Shown: positions 1 to 7,787 of the stretch, one piece after another | How the letters are laid out: each line of letters opens with the position of its first letter | How positions within the stretch are numbered: position 1 is the first letter of the stretch | Source of the DNA: Pandoraea faecigallinarum | Lineage (GTDB): Bacteria; Pseudomonadota; Gammaproteobacteria; Burkholderiales; Burkholderiaceae | DNA length: 64,000 nt | Direction of reading: 5' to 3' | Assembly (NCBI RefSeq): GCF_001029105.3 | Contig: NZ_CP011807.3 | Span: 2,356,001-2,420,000 of the forward strand | Program-made: the position numbers and the translations under genes | Notes under the pieces: model-generated | Database searches by the model: none | Seen by the model: the letters and a program-made list of their open reading frames with translations, nothing else | Told to the model about the DNA's origin: nothing

Positions 1-673
1 AGGGCATTGACATCGGATAGCGCACTTCGGACATCGCCAGATCGATGTCCGGTGCTTCCTCCGGATCACCCGAGAGCACCTTCAAGTATGCGGAGATGGC
101 GTATTCCAGCACGCGCGTCGAGACGGACAACGCCGGAATCTCCTCGGTAAACGCCTTCTCGTCGATGATCTCGTCGGCAATGTCCGGGCGGCGCTCGTCG
201 AGCTTGAGTCTGAACGTGCCGCCCGTGCCCGAAGTCTCGATTGCGCGGGCGCGCCGGTACAGCGTCAGCAGATAGGCGACGGGCGAGGTACGTGCCTCGA
301 TGGCACGGGGGCGGGCCATTGCCGCCCAGTCCTCGTCGAACAGATTGCTGTATTGCGGTCCGTGAGTGAGCGTTTCGAAGCCCGGGACGAAGTCGGGCGA
401 CTTCCGTTCGCTGCGCGTGAGTTCGCGCTCCCGGAACTGCCGGGCGACGACGATGGCCGCCGCCGCGGCGCGCTGCTGCAGCACGCGAGCCTCGTCGATA
501 TGCAGGCCCGGGTGCCGGTCGAGCAGTTGCCTTACCGACAGGCTGCCCAGCGCCACGGTGTCTGCCGCGGTTCTTGCCGCCTCGCGCGCGGCGTCGGAAT
601 GCGTCGTCGTCAGTCGCTCAAGCAGCGGGCTCGTATAGGACGCGGAGGACGCGGCTTTCGGTTGGCGCGCCAT
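1..673 (-). CDS. Tc toxin subunit A (TcA/TcdA-like), N-terminal part, cut by window edge
   Basis: About 224 N-terminal residues are visible; the frame is open to the left edge, so the gene continues outside. The segment TSPVAYLLTLYRRAR followed by LDERRPD and then LSVSTRVLEYAI matches the conserved block near the start of insecticidal TcA proteins (Photorhabdus TcdA1 has SPAAYLTELYREAR, LDTRRPDL, LSLSNELLLESI, as I recall it). This is the Salmonella virulence plasmid A (VRP1) region. The last residues, MSEVRYPMSMP, correspond to the NVREVI segment of TcdA1. TcA proteins form the pentameric translocation channel of ABC-type toxins and are normally over 2000 residues long. AGGGAG lies six bases upstream of the chosen ATG. 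The gene diverges from the catabolic operon. TcB and TcC partners, if present, would lie outside. Confidence 0.82.
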   Translation of the reverse strand, partial: MARQPKAASSASYTSPLLERLTTTHSDAAREAARTAADTVALGSLSVRQLLDRHPGLHIDEARVLQQRAAAAAIVVARQFRERELTRSERKSPDFVPGFETLTHGPQYSNLFDEDWAAMARPRAIEARTSPVAYLLTLYRRARAIETSGTGGTFRLKLDERRPDIADEIIDEKAFTEEIPALSVSTRVLEYAISAYLKVLSGDPEEAPDIDLAMSEVRYPMSMP

Positions 674-1014
674 CGGAATCTCCCTGTGATCGCCACGCTC
701 TCGGTGGCACGGTCCGACACCGAATCAGACTTGAACGGCGTAAATGCGCAGTGCCATCGTCGGCGGTTGGGCGTACGCCAACAACTGTCAACGTTGACAG
801 GTCCCTTGCCGCACCTGCGCTCGGCCTCGTGAGGTGCAACCGCTTGAGGTAAACCCTGAAGCGATTCGACTTGCGTCCTTTTTTTGAAATAACTATATTT
901 CTTTCAAATAACAGTTATTGCACTGAGATAACTGTTTAGCGAAAAATGCGTTGATCGCATTGTCGTCATCTCAATGCACGCGTGATGTCACGCGTCGATG
1001 TCCATGGAGTTCAA
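674..1014. other. Divergent intergenic region, TcA / catabolic operon
   Basis: The left two thirds is ordinary GC-rich DNA. The stretch from about 880 to 940 turns sharply AT-rich and carries operator-like inverted repeats (listed separately), so it probably holds the promoter of the crotonase operon. I see no convincing gene in it. Confidence 0.6.
889..936. promoter_or_regulatory. Operator-like inverted repeat with an extra half-site
   Basis: AACAGTTAT (910-918) and ATAACTGTT (928-936) are perfect inverted 9-bp arms separated by 9 bp. A third related half-site, ATAACTAT, lies at 889-896. The array sits in AT-rich DNA about 80 bp before the first gene of the operon, which suits binding by a dimeric regulator such as the IclR protein encoded at the operon end. 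That link is inference. Confidence 0.5.
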
Positions 1015-1815
1015 ATGAGCGAGACCGCAAAGCAAACGGAACAGGAAGTTCTCTTCACGCAGGTCGGCAAGGTTGCCGTGATTACGTTGAATCGCCCGCA
1101 GGCGCTCAACGCCTGGACCATCGCCATGCGCGAGCTGATCATCGATGCGCTCCAGCGCTTCAACGCCGACGACAACGTGGCGGCCGTCATCATGACCGGG
1201 GCCGGGCGCGCGTTCTCGGCCGGGCAGGATCTGGCCGAAGCGAAGCACTTCGACGGCGACACTGCCATCGAGTGGATCAAGGGCTGGGAGCATTACTACG
1301 ACGTGATTCGCAGCCTGAAGAAGCCGCTGGTGATGGCGCTCAACGGCACGGCTGCCGGCTCGGCGTTCCAGGTGTCGCTGCTCGGCGATATTCGCGTGGG
1401 CCATCCGGGCGTGCGCATGGGGCAGCCGGAGATCAACGCCGGTATCGCGAGTACGACCGGTCCGTGGATCATGAATCACATGCTGGGGCTGTCGCGCACG
1501 ATCGAACTCACGCTCACCGGCCGTCTGATGGATGCCGACGAGAGCCATCGCCTGGGCCTGATCCATCACCTCGTGCCGGAAGACAAGGTGTTCGAGAAAG
1601 CGCTGGAAATTGCCACTGAGCTGGCTGAAAAACCCCCGGTGGCCATGCGTCTGGACAAGCAACGCTTCCGCGAAATGACCGAAGGCACCTTCCAGGACGC
1701 CATCGAAGCCGGCATGCGCATTCAGCGCGAATCGTACGAGTCGGGCGAACCGGCGCGCATGATGGCGGCCTTCTTCGCCAAGCGTGCGGCGAAGGCCGAC
1801 GCGGCCAAGGCCTGA
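1015..1815 (+). CDS. Enoyl-CoA hydratase/isomerase (crotonase) family protein with altered active site
   Basis: The 266-residue protein has the crotonase fold signatures: an oxyanion-hole loop AFSAGQDL at residues 66-73, a second loop NGTAAGSAF at 110-118, and GQPEI at 136-140. By spacing, the first catalytic Glu of mitochondrial enoyl-CoA hydratase falls on Gln119, while the second Glu is kept as Glu139. It may therefore not be a simple hydratase; isomerase, dehydratase or hydrolase activity on a CoA thioester is possible. GTG at 982 would add 11 residues, but GGAG at 1006-1009 sits five bases before this ATG, so I prefer it. It is the first gene of an operon with an ABC importer and an acyl-CoA ligase, suggesting it acts on the imported, CoA-activated acid. 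Confidence 0.85.
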   Translation: MSETAKQTEQEVLFTQVGKVAVITLNRPQALNAWTIAMRELIIDALQRFNADDNVAAVIMTGAGRAFSAGQDLAEAKHFDGDTAIEWIKGWEHYYDVIRSLKKPLVMALNGTAAGSAFQVSLLGDIRVGHPGVRMGQPEINAGIASTTGPWIMNHMLGLSRTIELTLTGRLMDADESHRLGLIHHLVPEDKVFEKALEIATELAEKPPVAMRLDKQRFREMTEGTFQDAIEAGMRIQRESYESGEPARMMAAFFAKRAAKADAAKA

Positions 1816-1875
1816 CGCCAACGTCGCTTTCCGAAGAGATCGCTGTCCACACAAGCGAATGAAGTCCTGAAGTCC

Positions 1876-1912
1876 TGTCACGCATCGCGGCGCATTCCGG
1901 CCGTGCGTGACA
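1876..1912 (+). promoter_or_regulatory. Hairpin between crotonase and binding-protein genes
   Basis: TGTCACGCA (1876-1884) and TGCGTGACA (1904-1912) form a perfect 9-bp stem around a 19-nt GC-rich loop. There is no T-run, so it is not a classical terminator. It could be an mRNA-processing or stabilising element that sets different levels for the crotonase and the transporter, or an operator. Confidence 0.35.
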
Positions 1913-1964
1913 ACCCACACAGGACATGCGCGATGCGCGTGTCCACTGCAAAGCGGAGTTCCCC

Positions 1965-3047
1965 ATGTCCCACTCGCACGACCCGCAAAACCCGTCCCGT
2001 CGCCGGCTGCTTCAGATGGCAGGTGCTACCGCGCTCGCAGGCGCGTTGCCGCTCGCGAACCCACGCACGGCATTCGCGCAGGCGAAGCAGCTGATCGTCT
2101 CCGACCCGGGCGGCCCGTACACCGCCGCGTACCGCCGTGCGTTCTACGATCCGTTCGAGAAAGCCACGGGCATCAAGGTCGTGAGCGTGGCGCGCGATTC
2201 GCAGCCGGTGGCGCAGTTCGCCGCGATGGTGCAGACGAAAAACTTCGTGTGGGACGTGACAACGCTCACACTCTCGGCCGACATCCCGTATCTCGAATCC
2301 AAGGGCTTCCTCGAACCCATCGGCATGAAGGCGGCCGACTTCCCAGGCATCATGCCCGAGGCGGTCACGGCGGACTGGCTCGGCGTCGACGTGTATTCGA
2401 CCGTGCTCGCGTATCGCACCGACAAGTTCCAGAAGGAGGCGCCGCAAACGTGGGCCGACTTTTGGGACGTCAAACGTTTTCCCGGCCGCCGTTCGCTGCG
2501 CCGCAGCCCGCTCGACACGCTCGAGCAGGCGCTCATGGCCGACGGCGTGCCCATCGACAAGCTGTACCCGCTCGATCTCGATCGCGCCTTCAGGTCTCTC
2601 GACAAGATCAAGCCGCACATCAATCTGTGGTGGACGTCGGGCGCGCAGGCCATGCAGGCGATTCAGAGCGGTGACGTCGACATGATGTCGACATGGAACG
2701 GTCGCGCGCAGGCGGCCATCGACAACAAGGCGCCGGTGAAGATTGTCTGGAATCAGGGGCTGTACTCCATCGAAGGGTGGGGCATTCCGAAGGGCACGCC
2801 GCGCGCCGAGTTCGCTCGTCAGTTTGTGCGCTTTTGCGGCGATCCGGCGCGTCAGGCACTCATTACGCAGGATCTTGCATACGGCCCGACGAACCTCAAG
2901 GCATTCGACGGCATTCCGAAAGAGCGTGCGCCGTTGTTGCCCACGGCACCCGCCAACCTCAAGGGGATGCGTCTGCCCAGCCCGCAGTGGTGGGCGGAGA
3001 ACCGCGCCAGGGCCACCGAGCGTTTCAACGCGTGGTTGTTGTCGTAA
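1965..3047 (+). CDS. ABC transporter periplasmic binding protein (PotD-like)
   Basis: This 360-residue extracellular solute-binding protein starts with a twin-arginine-like signal, SRRRLLQ at residues 11-17, followed by a hydrophobic stretch and an AFAQA cleavage region near residue 38. The mature part resembles spermidine/putrescine- or iron-type binding proteins (VYSTVLAYRTDKF, PQTWADFWDVKRFPGRRSLR, WNQGLYSIEGWGIPKGTP). An upstream ATG at 1926 is in frame, but GGAG at 1955-1958 before ATG 1965 and the position of the signal favour this start. It captures the substrate in the periplasm for the ATPase and permease encoded next. The substrate is unknown; the neighbouring CoA ligase hints at a carboxylate rather than a polyamine. 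Confidence 0.88.
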   Translation: MSHSHDPQNPSRRRLLQMAGATALAGALPLANPRTAFAQAKQLIVSDPGGPYTAAYRRAFYDPFEKATGIKVVSVARDSQPVAQFAAMVQTKNFVWDVTTLTLSADIPYLESKGFLEPIGMKAADFPGIMPEAVTADWLGVDVYSTVLAYRTDKFQKEAPQTWADFWDVKRFPGRRSLRRSPLDTLEQALMADGVPIDKLYPLDLDRAFRSLDKIKPHINLWWTSGAQAMQAIQSGDVDMMSTWNGRAQAAIDNKAPVKIVWNQGLYSIEGWGIPKGTPRAEFARQFVRFCGDPARQALITQDLAYGPTNLKAFDGIPKERAPLLPTAPANLKGMRLPSPQWWAENRARATERFNAWLLS

Positions 3048-3077
3048 GCGTCGCGAACACCGGAGCAGTGGAGCAGG

Positions 3078-4169
3078 ATGAGCACGAACATGAGTACCAA
3101 ACTGGAAACCATCGGTCTGGCCAAGACCTATCGCGAGACCCCCGCGCTTCTGCCAACGGATCTGCGCGTTGCGGCAGGGGAATTCCTCACGTTGCTCGGG
3201 CCGTCGGGCTCAGGCAAGACCACGCTGTTGCAAATGATCTCGGGGCTGGTCGAGCCCAGCGCCGGACAGTTGCTCATCGACGGGCGAGACGCCACGCACG
3301 ATGCGCCGGGCAAGCGCGGGATCGGGATGGTGTTCCAGAGCTATGCGCTGTTTCCGCATATGACGGTCTGGGAAAACGTGGCGTATGGCCTGCGCATGCG
3401 CAAGCTGCCGCGGGCCGAACTGGCGCCGGCCGTCGACGCAGCGCTCGCCATGGTCAAGATGCAGTCCTTCGCGCAGCGTCTGCCCTCGGAGCTCTCGGGC
3501 GGTCAGCAGCAACGGATCGCGCTGGCGCGCTGCTTCGCATTCCGTCCGTCGATCATTCTGCTCGATGAGCCGCTCGGCGCACTCGACAAGAAACTGCGCG
3601 AACACATGCAGTTGGAGATCCGTCGTCTGCATCAGGAGTTGGGGGCGACGTTCATCTATGTCACACACGACCAGGACGAAGCGCTCACACTCTCCGACCG
3701 GATCTGCCTGATGAATCAGGCGCGCATCGAACAGATCGGCACGCCGGCGCAGTTGTACGACCGCCCGGCCACGCGATTTGCCGCCGATTTCCTCGGACAC
3801 TCCAACTTGCTCGACGGCATTGTCGAGCGGTTGCCGCACGGCCAGGTCGCGCTGCGCGTGGGCGCACGTCTCGTGCCCATCGGCCCGAGCCCCGACCTTC
3901 CCGCGGCCGGCTCGGCCAGTCTGCTCGTGCGTCCGGAGGCGGCGCGCCTGACGTCGCCCGAAGATGGCGCGCTCGCCGGCACCATTCGCGAAGTCGTCTT
4001 CCTTGGCTCCGATACGCGCGCCATCGTCTCGCTGGGGCAGGGCGGCAGTGCCGACGGTGCCGACAGCGCAGACTTCACCGTGCGATGCCCGCGCGATCTG
4101 ACACCGCGCGTAGGCGATCGAGTGGGATTGGCGTGGGACCACGGTCGTGCCACGCTGCTTACGCGCTAA
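3078..4169 (+). CDS. ABC transporter ATP-binding protein (PotA/FbpC-like)
   Basis: The 363-residue ATPase has Walker A GPSGSGKT at residues 41-48, a Q-loop in VFQSYALFPHMTV, signature LSGGQQQR at 139-146 and Walker B IILLDEP at 159-165. These are followed by the VTHDQDEAL switch region and a C-terminal TOBE-type domain from about residue 280. That architecture is typical of spermidine/putrescine and related importers. It powers the fused permease encoded downstream. The gap to the binding-protein gene is 30 bp, consistent with one operon. A second ATG 12 bases in is possible. Confidence 0.92.
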   Translation: MSTNMSTKLETIGLAKTYRETPALLPTDLRVAAGEFLTLLGPSGSGKTTLLQMISGLVEPSAGQLLIDGRDATHDAPGKRGIGMVFQSYALFPHMTVWENVAYGLRMRKLPRAELAPAVDAALAMVKMQSFAQRLPSELSGGQQQRIALARCFAFRPSIILLDEPLGALDKKLREHMQLEIRRLHQELGATFIYVTHDQDEALTLSDRICLMNQARIEQIGTPAQLYDRPATRFAADFLGHSNLLDGIVERLPHGQVALRVGARLVPIGPSPDLPAAGSASLLVRPEAARLTSPEDGALAGTIREVVFLGSDTRAIVSLGQGGSADGADSADFTVRCPRDLTPRVGDRVGLAWDHGRATLLTR

Positions 4170-4226
4170 GTCGTCATTCGGGCGCTCGTGCGAGTGCCCA
4201 AGTCATCTGCTTCAGGAGTATTTGCC

Positions 4227-5978
4227 ATGTGGCTTGTTCAACGCCTGCCTCAGGCGGGGCCTCGTATTGCCTGGCCAAAGCATCTAGCCCGCTGGTTGCC
4301 GGCCTTGCCCGCGTTGCTGTTCCTCGCAGTGTTCTTCATCGTGCCGGTCGTTGAGATTCTGCAAGGCGGCCTTTACGATGCGGATGGCGTGTTGTCGGTT
4401 GCGCAGTTCACGCGCATGACGCACTCTACCGTCTACATCAAGGTGCTCGGCTCGACATTCTGGATCGCGTTTCTGACCGCTGCGCTGTCCGTGCTGCTCG
4501 GCTATCCGGTCGCCTATCTGCTCGCCCGTTTGTCGGCGCGCTCGCGTGAGCGCTGGTTGTTGTGGATCGTGCTGCCGTTCTGGACGAGCTATCTGGTCAA
4601 GACGTACGCCTGGATGTTGTTGCTCTCCAAGACGGGGCTGCTCACGACCCTGGCGACGCATCTGGGGCTGATCGACAGCGCGGGCACGCTGGCCCCGTCG
4701 CTCACCGGCGTGCTGATCGGCATGGTCCATGCCATGCTGCCGCTGGCCGTCATGACGATGCTGCCGATCATGCGCGGCATCAACATGCAACTCGTGCAGG
4801 CCGCGCAAACGCTCGGCGCGGACCGTTCCACGGGGTTCTTCACCGTATTTCTCCCGCTCTCCGGCGCCGGGGCCGCCGCCGCGGGGCTGCTCGTGTTCAT
4901 CACCAGCCTGGGGTTCTTTATCGTCCCGGCGCTGCTCGGTTCGCCGCGTGAGTCGATGGTGGCGCAACTGGTCATCACGTCGGTGTTGGAGTTGTTCGAC
5001 CTGCGTTTCGCGGGGGCGCTTTCGACGGTGCTGTTGCTGTGCTCCATCGTCGTGTTCTTCGTCTACGACCGTGTGGTCGGGTTGTCGTCGCTCGCGGGCG
5101 AGGCTCCCGAGCGGCGTGCCGGATCGGGGGGGCGCATGCTGCCAGTGCTGATCGCCGTGGGACGCCTTGCCGGCAAGTTCTCCTTCTCGCACGGGCGTGA
5201 GCGCGCACAGGGCGGAGCCGGCCTGAAGGCGTACACGTGGGCGGTCGTGCTCGCGCTGGTGCTGCCGATCGCGTTCGTTGTCCCGCTTGCCTTCACCAGA
5301 CAGTCGTTCGTGTCGTTCCCGCCGGAGCTGTTCACCGTCAAGTGGTTCGTGGCGTTCCTCGAATCGAGCGTGTGGCAATCGGCCCTGTTGCGCTCGCTCG
5401 GCGTGGGTTTCGCAACGGCGTCGCTGGCGTTGGTGCTCGGCTTCGGCGCGAGTCTCGCGTTGGTGCGGCTGCCCTCGCGCTGGCGTAAGCCGCTGTTCGC
5501 CGTGTTCATTGCGCCGCTGATCGTGCCGCGCATCGTGGTGGCTGTCGGTTTGCTCTATCTGTTCGCACGCTGGGAACTGGCGGGCACCAACGCGGGGCTG
5601 GTCATCGGGCACACCGTGCTGGCGATTCCGTATGTCGTCGTCACGTTGTCGGCGAGCTTCAAGCGCTTCGACTGGCGCCTCGACGACGCCGCCAAGATGC
5701 TCGGCGCGTCGGCCTTCACCCGTGTGCGCACCGTGCTGCTGCCCCTGCTGGCCGCCAGCCTCGGCTCGGCCTTCCTGTTTGCGTTCATCGTGTCGTTCGA
5801 CGACCTGACCATCGCCATCTTCGTCTCCGGCGGCATCAACACCACGCTGCCCAAACAGATGTGGGACGACATCCAACTGGCGGTCACGCCGACGCTGGCC
5901 GCCGTGGCGACCTCGCTAGTGTTCCTGATGGCGTTCGTTGTCTGGCTGTCTTCCATCTTCAAACGCAAGAGCTACTGA
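4227..5978 (+). CDS. ABC transporter permease, two domains fused (PotB-PotC-like)
   Basis: The 583-residue inner-membrane protein contains two complete binding-protein-dependent permease domains that are usually separate proteins. Each half has its own EAA loop for contact with the ATPase: AAQTLGADRSTGFFTVFLP around residues 190-210 and AAKMLGASAFTRVRTVLLP around 487-506. Around twelve hydrophobic segments are visible, with a charged linker near residues 290-330. Start chosen at the ATG preceded by AGGAG at 4214-4218; an in-frame GTG at 4188 lacks such a site. Fused permeases are known in iron and thiamine importers, so the fusion is not unique, but it is less usual for Pot-type systems. Confidence 0.88.
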   Translation: MWLVQRLPQAGPRIAWPKHLARWLPALPALLFLAVFFIVPVVEILQGGLYDADGVLSVAQFTRMTHSTVYIKVLGSTFWIAFLTAALSVLLGYPVAYLLARLSARSRERWLLWIVLPFWTSYLVKTYAWMLLLSKTGLLTTLATHLGLIDSAGTLAPSLTGVLIGMVHAMLPLAVMTMLPIMRGINMQLVQAAQTLGADRSTGFFTVFLPLSGAGAAAAGLLVFITSLGFFIVPALLGSPRESMVAQLVITSVLELFDLRFAGALSTVLLLCSIVVFFVYDRVVGLSSLAGEAPERRAGSGGRMLPVLIAVGRLAGKFSFSHGRERAQGGAGLKAYTWAVVLALVLPIAFVVPLAFTRQSFVSFPPELFTVKWFVAFLESSVWQSALLRSLGVGFATASLALVLGFGASLALVRLPSRWRKPLFAVFIAPLIVPRIVVAVGLLYLFARWELAGTNAGLVIGHTVLAIPYVVVTLSASFKRFDWRLDDAAKMLGASAFTRVRTVLLPLLAASLGSAFLFAFIVSFDDLTIAIFVSGGINTTLPKQMWDDIQLAVTPTLAAVATSLVFLMAFVVWLSSIFKRKSY

Positions 5979-5995
5979 TACCTGCGGATTTCTGT

Positions 5996-7639
5996 ATGTC
6001 CATGTCTAACGTTGCCCGAGTTGCGCCGGTGAATGCGCAGACGACTGCTTCTTCGGAACAGGCTTCACATCCTTACACGCAATACTTCCCGCAGCGGGCC
6101 GAGGGCGACCGGCTCGATGTCGTGCCCCTGCTGATGGCGGGGCTTCACGCCGCGTCGACGAAACCCGTCGTGGTCTTCGAAGGCGAGGCAATCGACCGCG
6201 CCGGGATGGCCGCACGCGTGGGCGCCATGCAGGCGTGGCTGGCCGCCCAGGGGCTGGTGCCCGGTGACCGTGTTGCCGTCATGCTCGGCAATAGCGCGGC
6301 GCAGGTGGCGCTGATCTATGCGCTGATGCTGTCCGGACTCGTGTGGGTGCCGGTCAATACGCGGCTCAAGGGCGACGGCATTGAATATCTGCTCGGTCAT
6401 GCCAGACCGAAGCTGCTCATCGCGGAGCCGTCGTTCGACGAGGTGCTCGATGCCGGTGTTGCGCTGGCGGCGCAGCAGCCGGGGCATCACGGCCCGAGCG
6501 TCGTGCGGCGCCAGCTGTCCGAGGTCCTGACGCAGGCCGCTGCATACGCGGGGGCCCGGCCCGTGGCTGCCGACGTCACGCCGGCGTCGGTCCTGTGCAT
6601 CATCTATACGTCGGGCACGACCGGTGCGCCGAAGGGCGTGTTGTTCACGCATCGCATGATGCGCATTGCGAGCGAGGCGGCATTGCGCGTGGCGAACGCC
6701 GGCGATGGCGACCGGCTGTTTCTGTGGGAGCCGCTGTGCCATATCGGCGGTGCGCAGATGTTGCTGCTGCCGTTTCTGGCGGACCTCGAAATGCATGTCG
6801 TCGAACGCTTCTCCGCCAGCCGCTTCTGGCAGCAGTGCGAGCAGGCGCAGGCAACGCACCTGCATTACCTCGGGGGCATTCTCGACATCCTCATGCAATT
6901 GCCGCGAGATGCGCAGCCCAAAACGAATTCGCTGCGTGTCGCATGGGGCGCGGGCGTGTCGGCCAGCGCCTGGGAGGCAACGCGCGAGCGCCTGGGATGC
7001 GCGTTGCGCGAGTGCTACGGCATGACGGAATGTTCGAGCTTCGCGACCTTGAACGACGCTGACCGGCCGGGTTCCATCGGGCACGCACTGCCCTGGCTGA
7101 CGCTGGAATTGCTCGACGACGACGGCCGACGCGTGGCGGATGGAGAGCCCGGCGAAATCGTCTTGTCGAGCGATGTCGAAGGGGTCTTCCTGCCGGGCTA
7201 TCTCGACAATCCGGAGGCCACGGCCAAGGCGTTGCGCGACGGCAAACTTTACACAGGCGACAGCGCACGGCGCAGCGCCGACGGCAGTCTCGTTTTCATC
7301 GGCCGTCGCACGGACAGCATGCGGGTGCGCGGCGAGAACGTGTCGGCGTGGGAGATCGAGCGGGTGTTCGCGCGGCATCCCGCGGTGGCGGCGTGTGCGG
7401 CCATCGGCGTGGCAAGCGAGATCGGCGAGCAGGACGTCATGCTGTACGTGCAGTTCCGCGACGAAGCCGTCGACTGGCCCACGCTGTCCCGATGGGCGTC
7501 CGAGCGGCTCGCCAGCTACCAGCGGCCACGCTACTATCGCGAGACGGCACGGTTCGAGACGACACCGTCCGAACGTATCCGGAAGCACTTGTTGTCTCGC
7601 GACACGGCGGGCGCCTGGGAGTCCGGCTCGGCAAAATGA
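5996..7639 (+). CDS. AMP-dependent acyl-CoA synthetase/ligase (CaiC-like)
   Basis: This 547-residue member of the ANL adenylating family has the ATP-binding loop YTSGTTGAPKG near residues 203-213, ECYGMTECS around 340, LYTGDSA around 419, and the hinge GRRTDSMRVRGENVSAWEIE. It should activate a carboxylic acid to its CoA thioester through an acyl-adenylate. Family resemblance is to crotonobetaine/carnitine-CoA ligases. The C-terminal motif reads TPSERIRKHLLS, where many relatives have a Lys at the position of the first Arg, so the catalytic Lys placement deserves checking. It starts 17 bases after the permease gene; a second ATG six bases on is also possible. The ribosome-binding site is weak. 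Confidence 0.86.
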   Translation: MSMSNVARVAPVNAQTTASSEQASHPYTQYFPQRAEGDRLDVVPLLMAGLHAASTKPVVVFEGEAIDRAGMAARVGAMQAWLAAQGLVPGDRVAVMLGNSAAQVALIYALMLSGLVWVPVNTRLKGDGIEYLLGHARPKLLIAEPSFDEVLDAGVALAAQQPGHHGPSVVRRQLSEVLTQAAAYAGARPVAADVTPASVLCIIYTSGTTGAPKGVLFTHRMMRIASEAALRVANAGDGDRLFLWEPLCHIGGAQMLLLPFLADLEMHVVERFSASRFWQQCEQAQATHLHYLGGILDILMQLPRDAQPKTNSLRVAWGAGVSASAWEATRERLGCALRECYGMTECSSFATLNDADRPGSIGHALPWLTLELLDDDGRRVADGEPGEIVLSSDVEGVFLPGYLDNPEATAKALRDGKLYTGDSARRSADGSLVFIGRRTDSMRVRGENVSAWEIERVFARHPAVAACAAIGVASEIGEQDVMLYVQFRDEAVDWPTLSRWASERLASYQRPRYYRETARFETTPSERIRKHLLSRDTAGAWESGSAK

Positions 7640-7672
7640 GGTTGCGTGGCGGTGGCGGCGGTGGTCTTGCAC

Positions 7673-7710
7673 TTATCGCATAAAAATAGAACTTTATTTT
7701 TATGAGATAA
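7673..7710. promoter_or_regulatory. Large AT-rich palindrome upstream of iclR-type gene
   Basis: A 16-base left arm (TTATCGCATAAAAATA) and its inverted right arm are identical except for one base and enclose a 6-base loop. The stem is AT-rich and lacks the GC core and T-run of a terminator, so an operator for the IclR protein encoded just downstream is the better reading. The sequence GAGATAA in the right arm also occurs in the operon promoter region near 925. Confidence 0.6.
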
Positions 7711-7724
7711 TCCGGAAAAATCAG

Positions 7725-7768
7725 TCCGATATCCATTCGACATCCATGCGATATCCGTCCGATATCTG
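7725..7768. repeat. Four tandem 11-bp repeats, consensus TCCGATATCCR
   Basis: Units start at 7725, 7736, 7747 and 7758: TCCGATATCCA, TTCGACATCCA, TGCGATATCCG, TCCGATATCTG. Eleven bases is about one helical turn, so all copies face the same side of the DNA. The array lies between the palindrome and the GTG start of the IclR gene and looks like a cooperative binding site. Confidence 0.6.
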
Positions 7769-7787
7769 TTCAATACGCATACGAACT

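Noticed and set aside
7673..7710. Reading the large palindrome as a rho-independent terminator of the catabolic operon
   Set aside because: The stem is AT-rich with no GC core and no T-run after it, and it lies in the promoter area of the IclR gene, so an operator is more likely.
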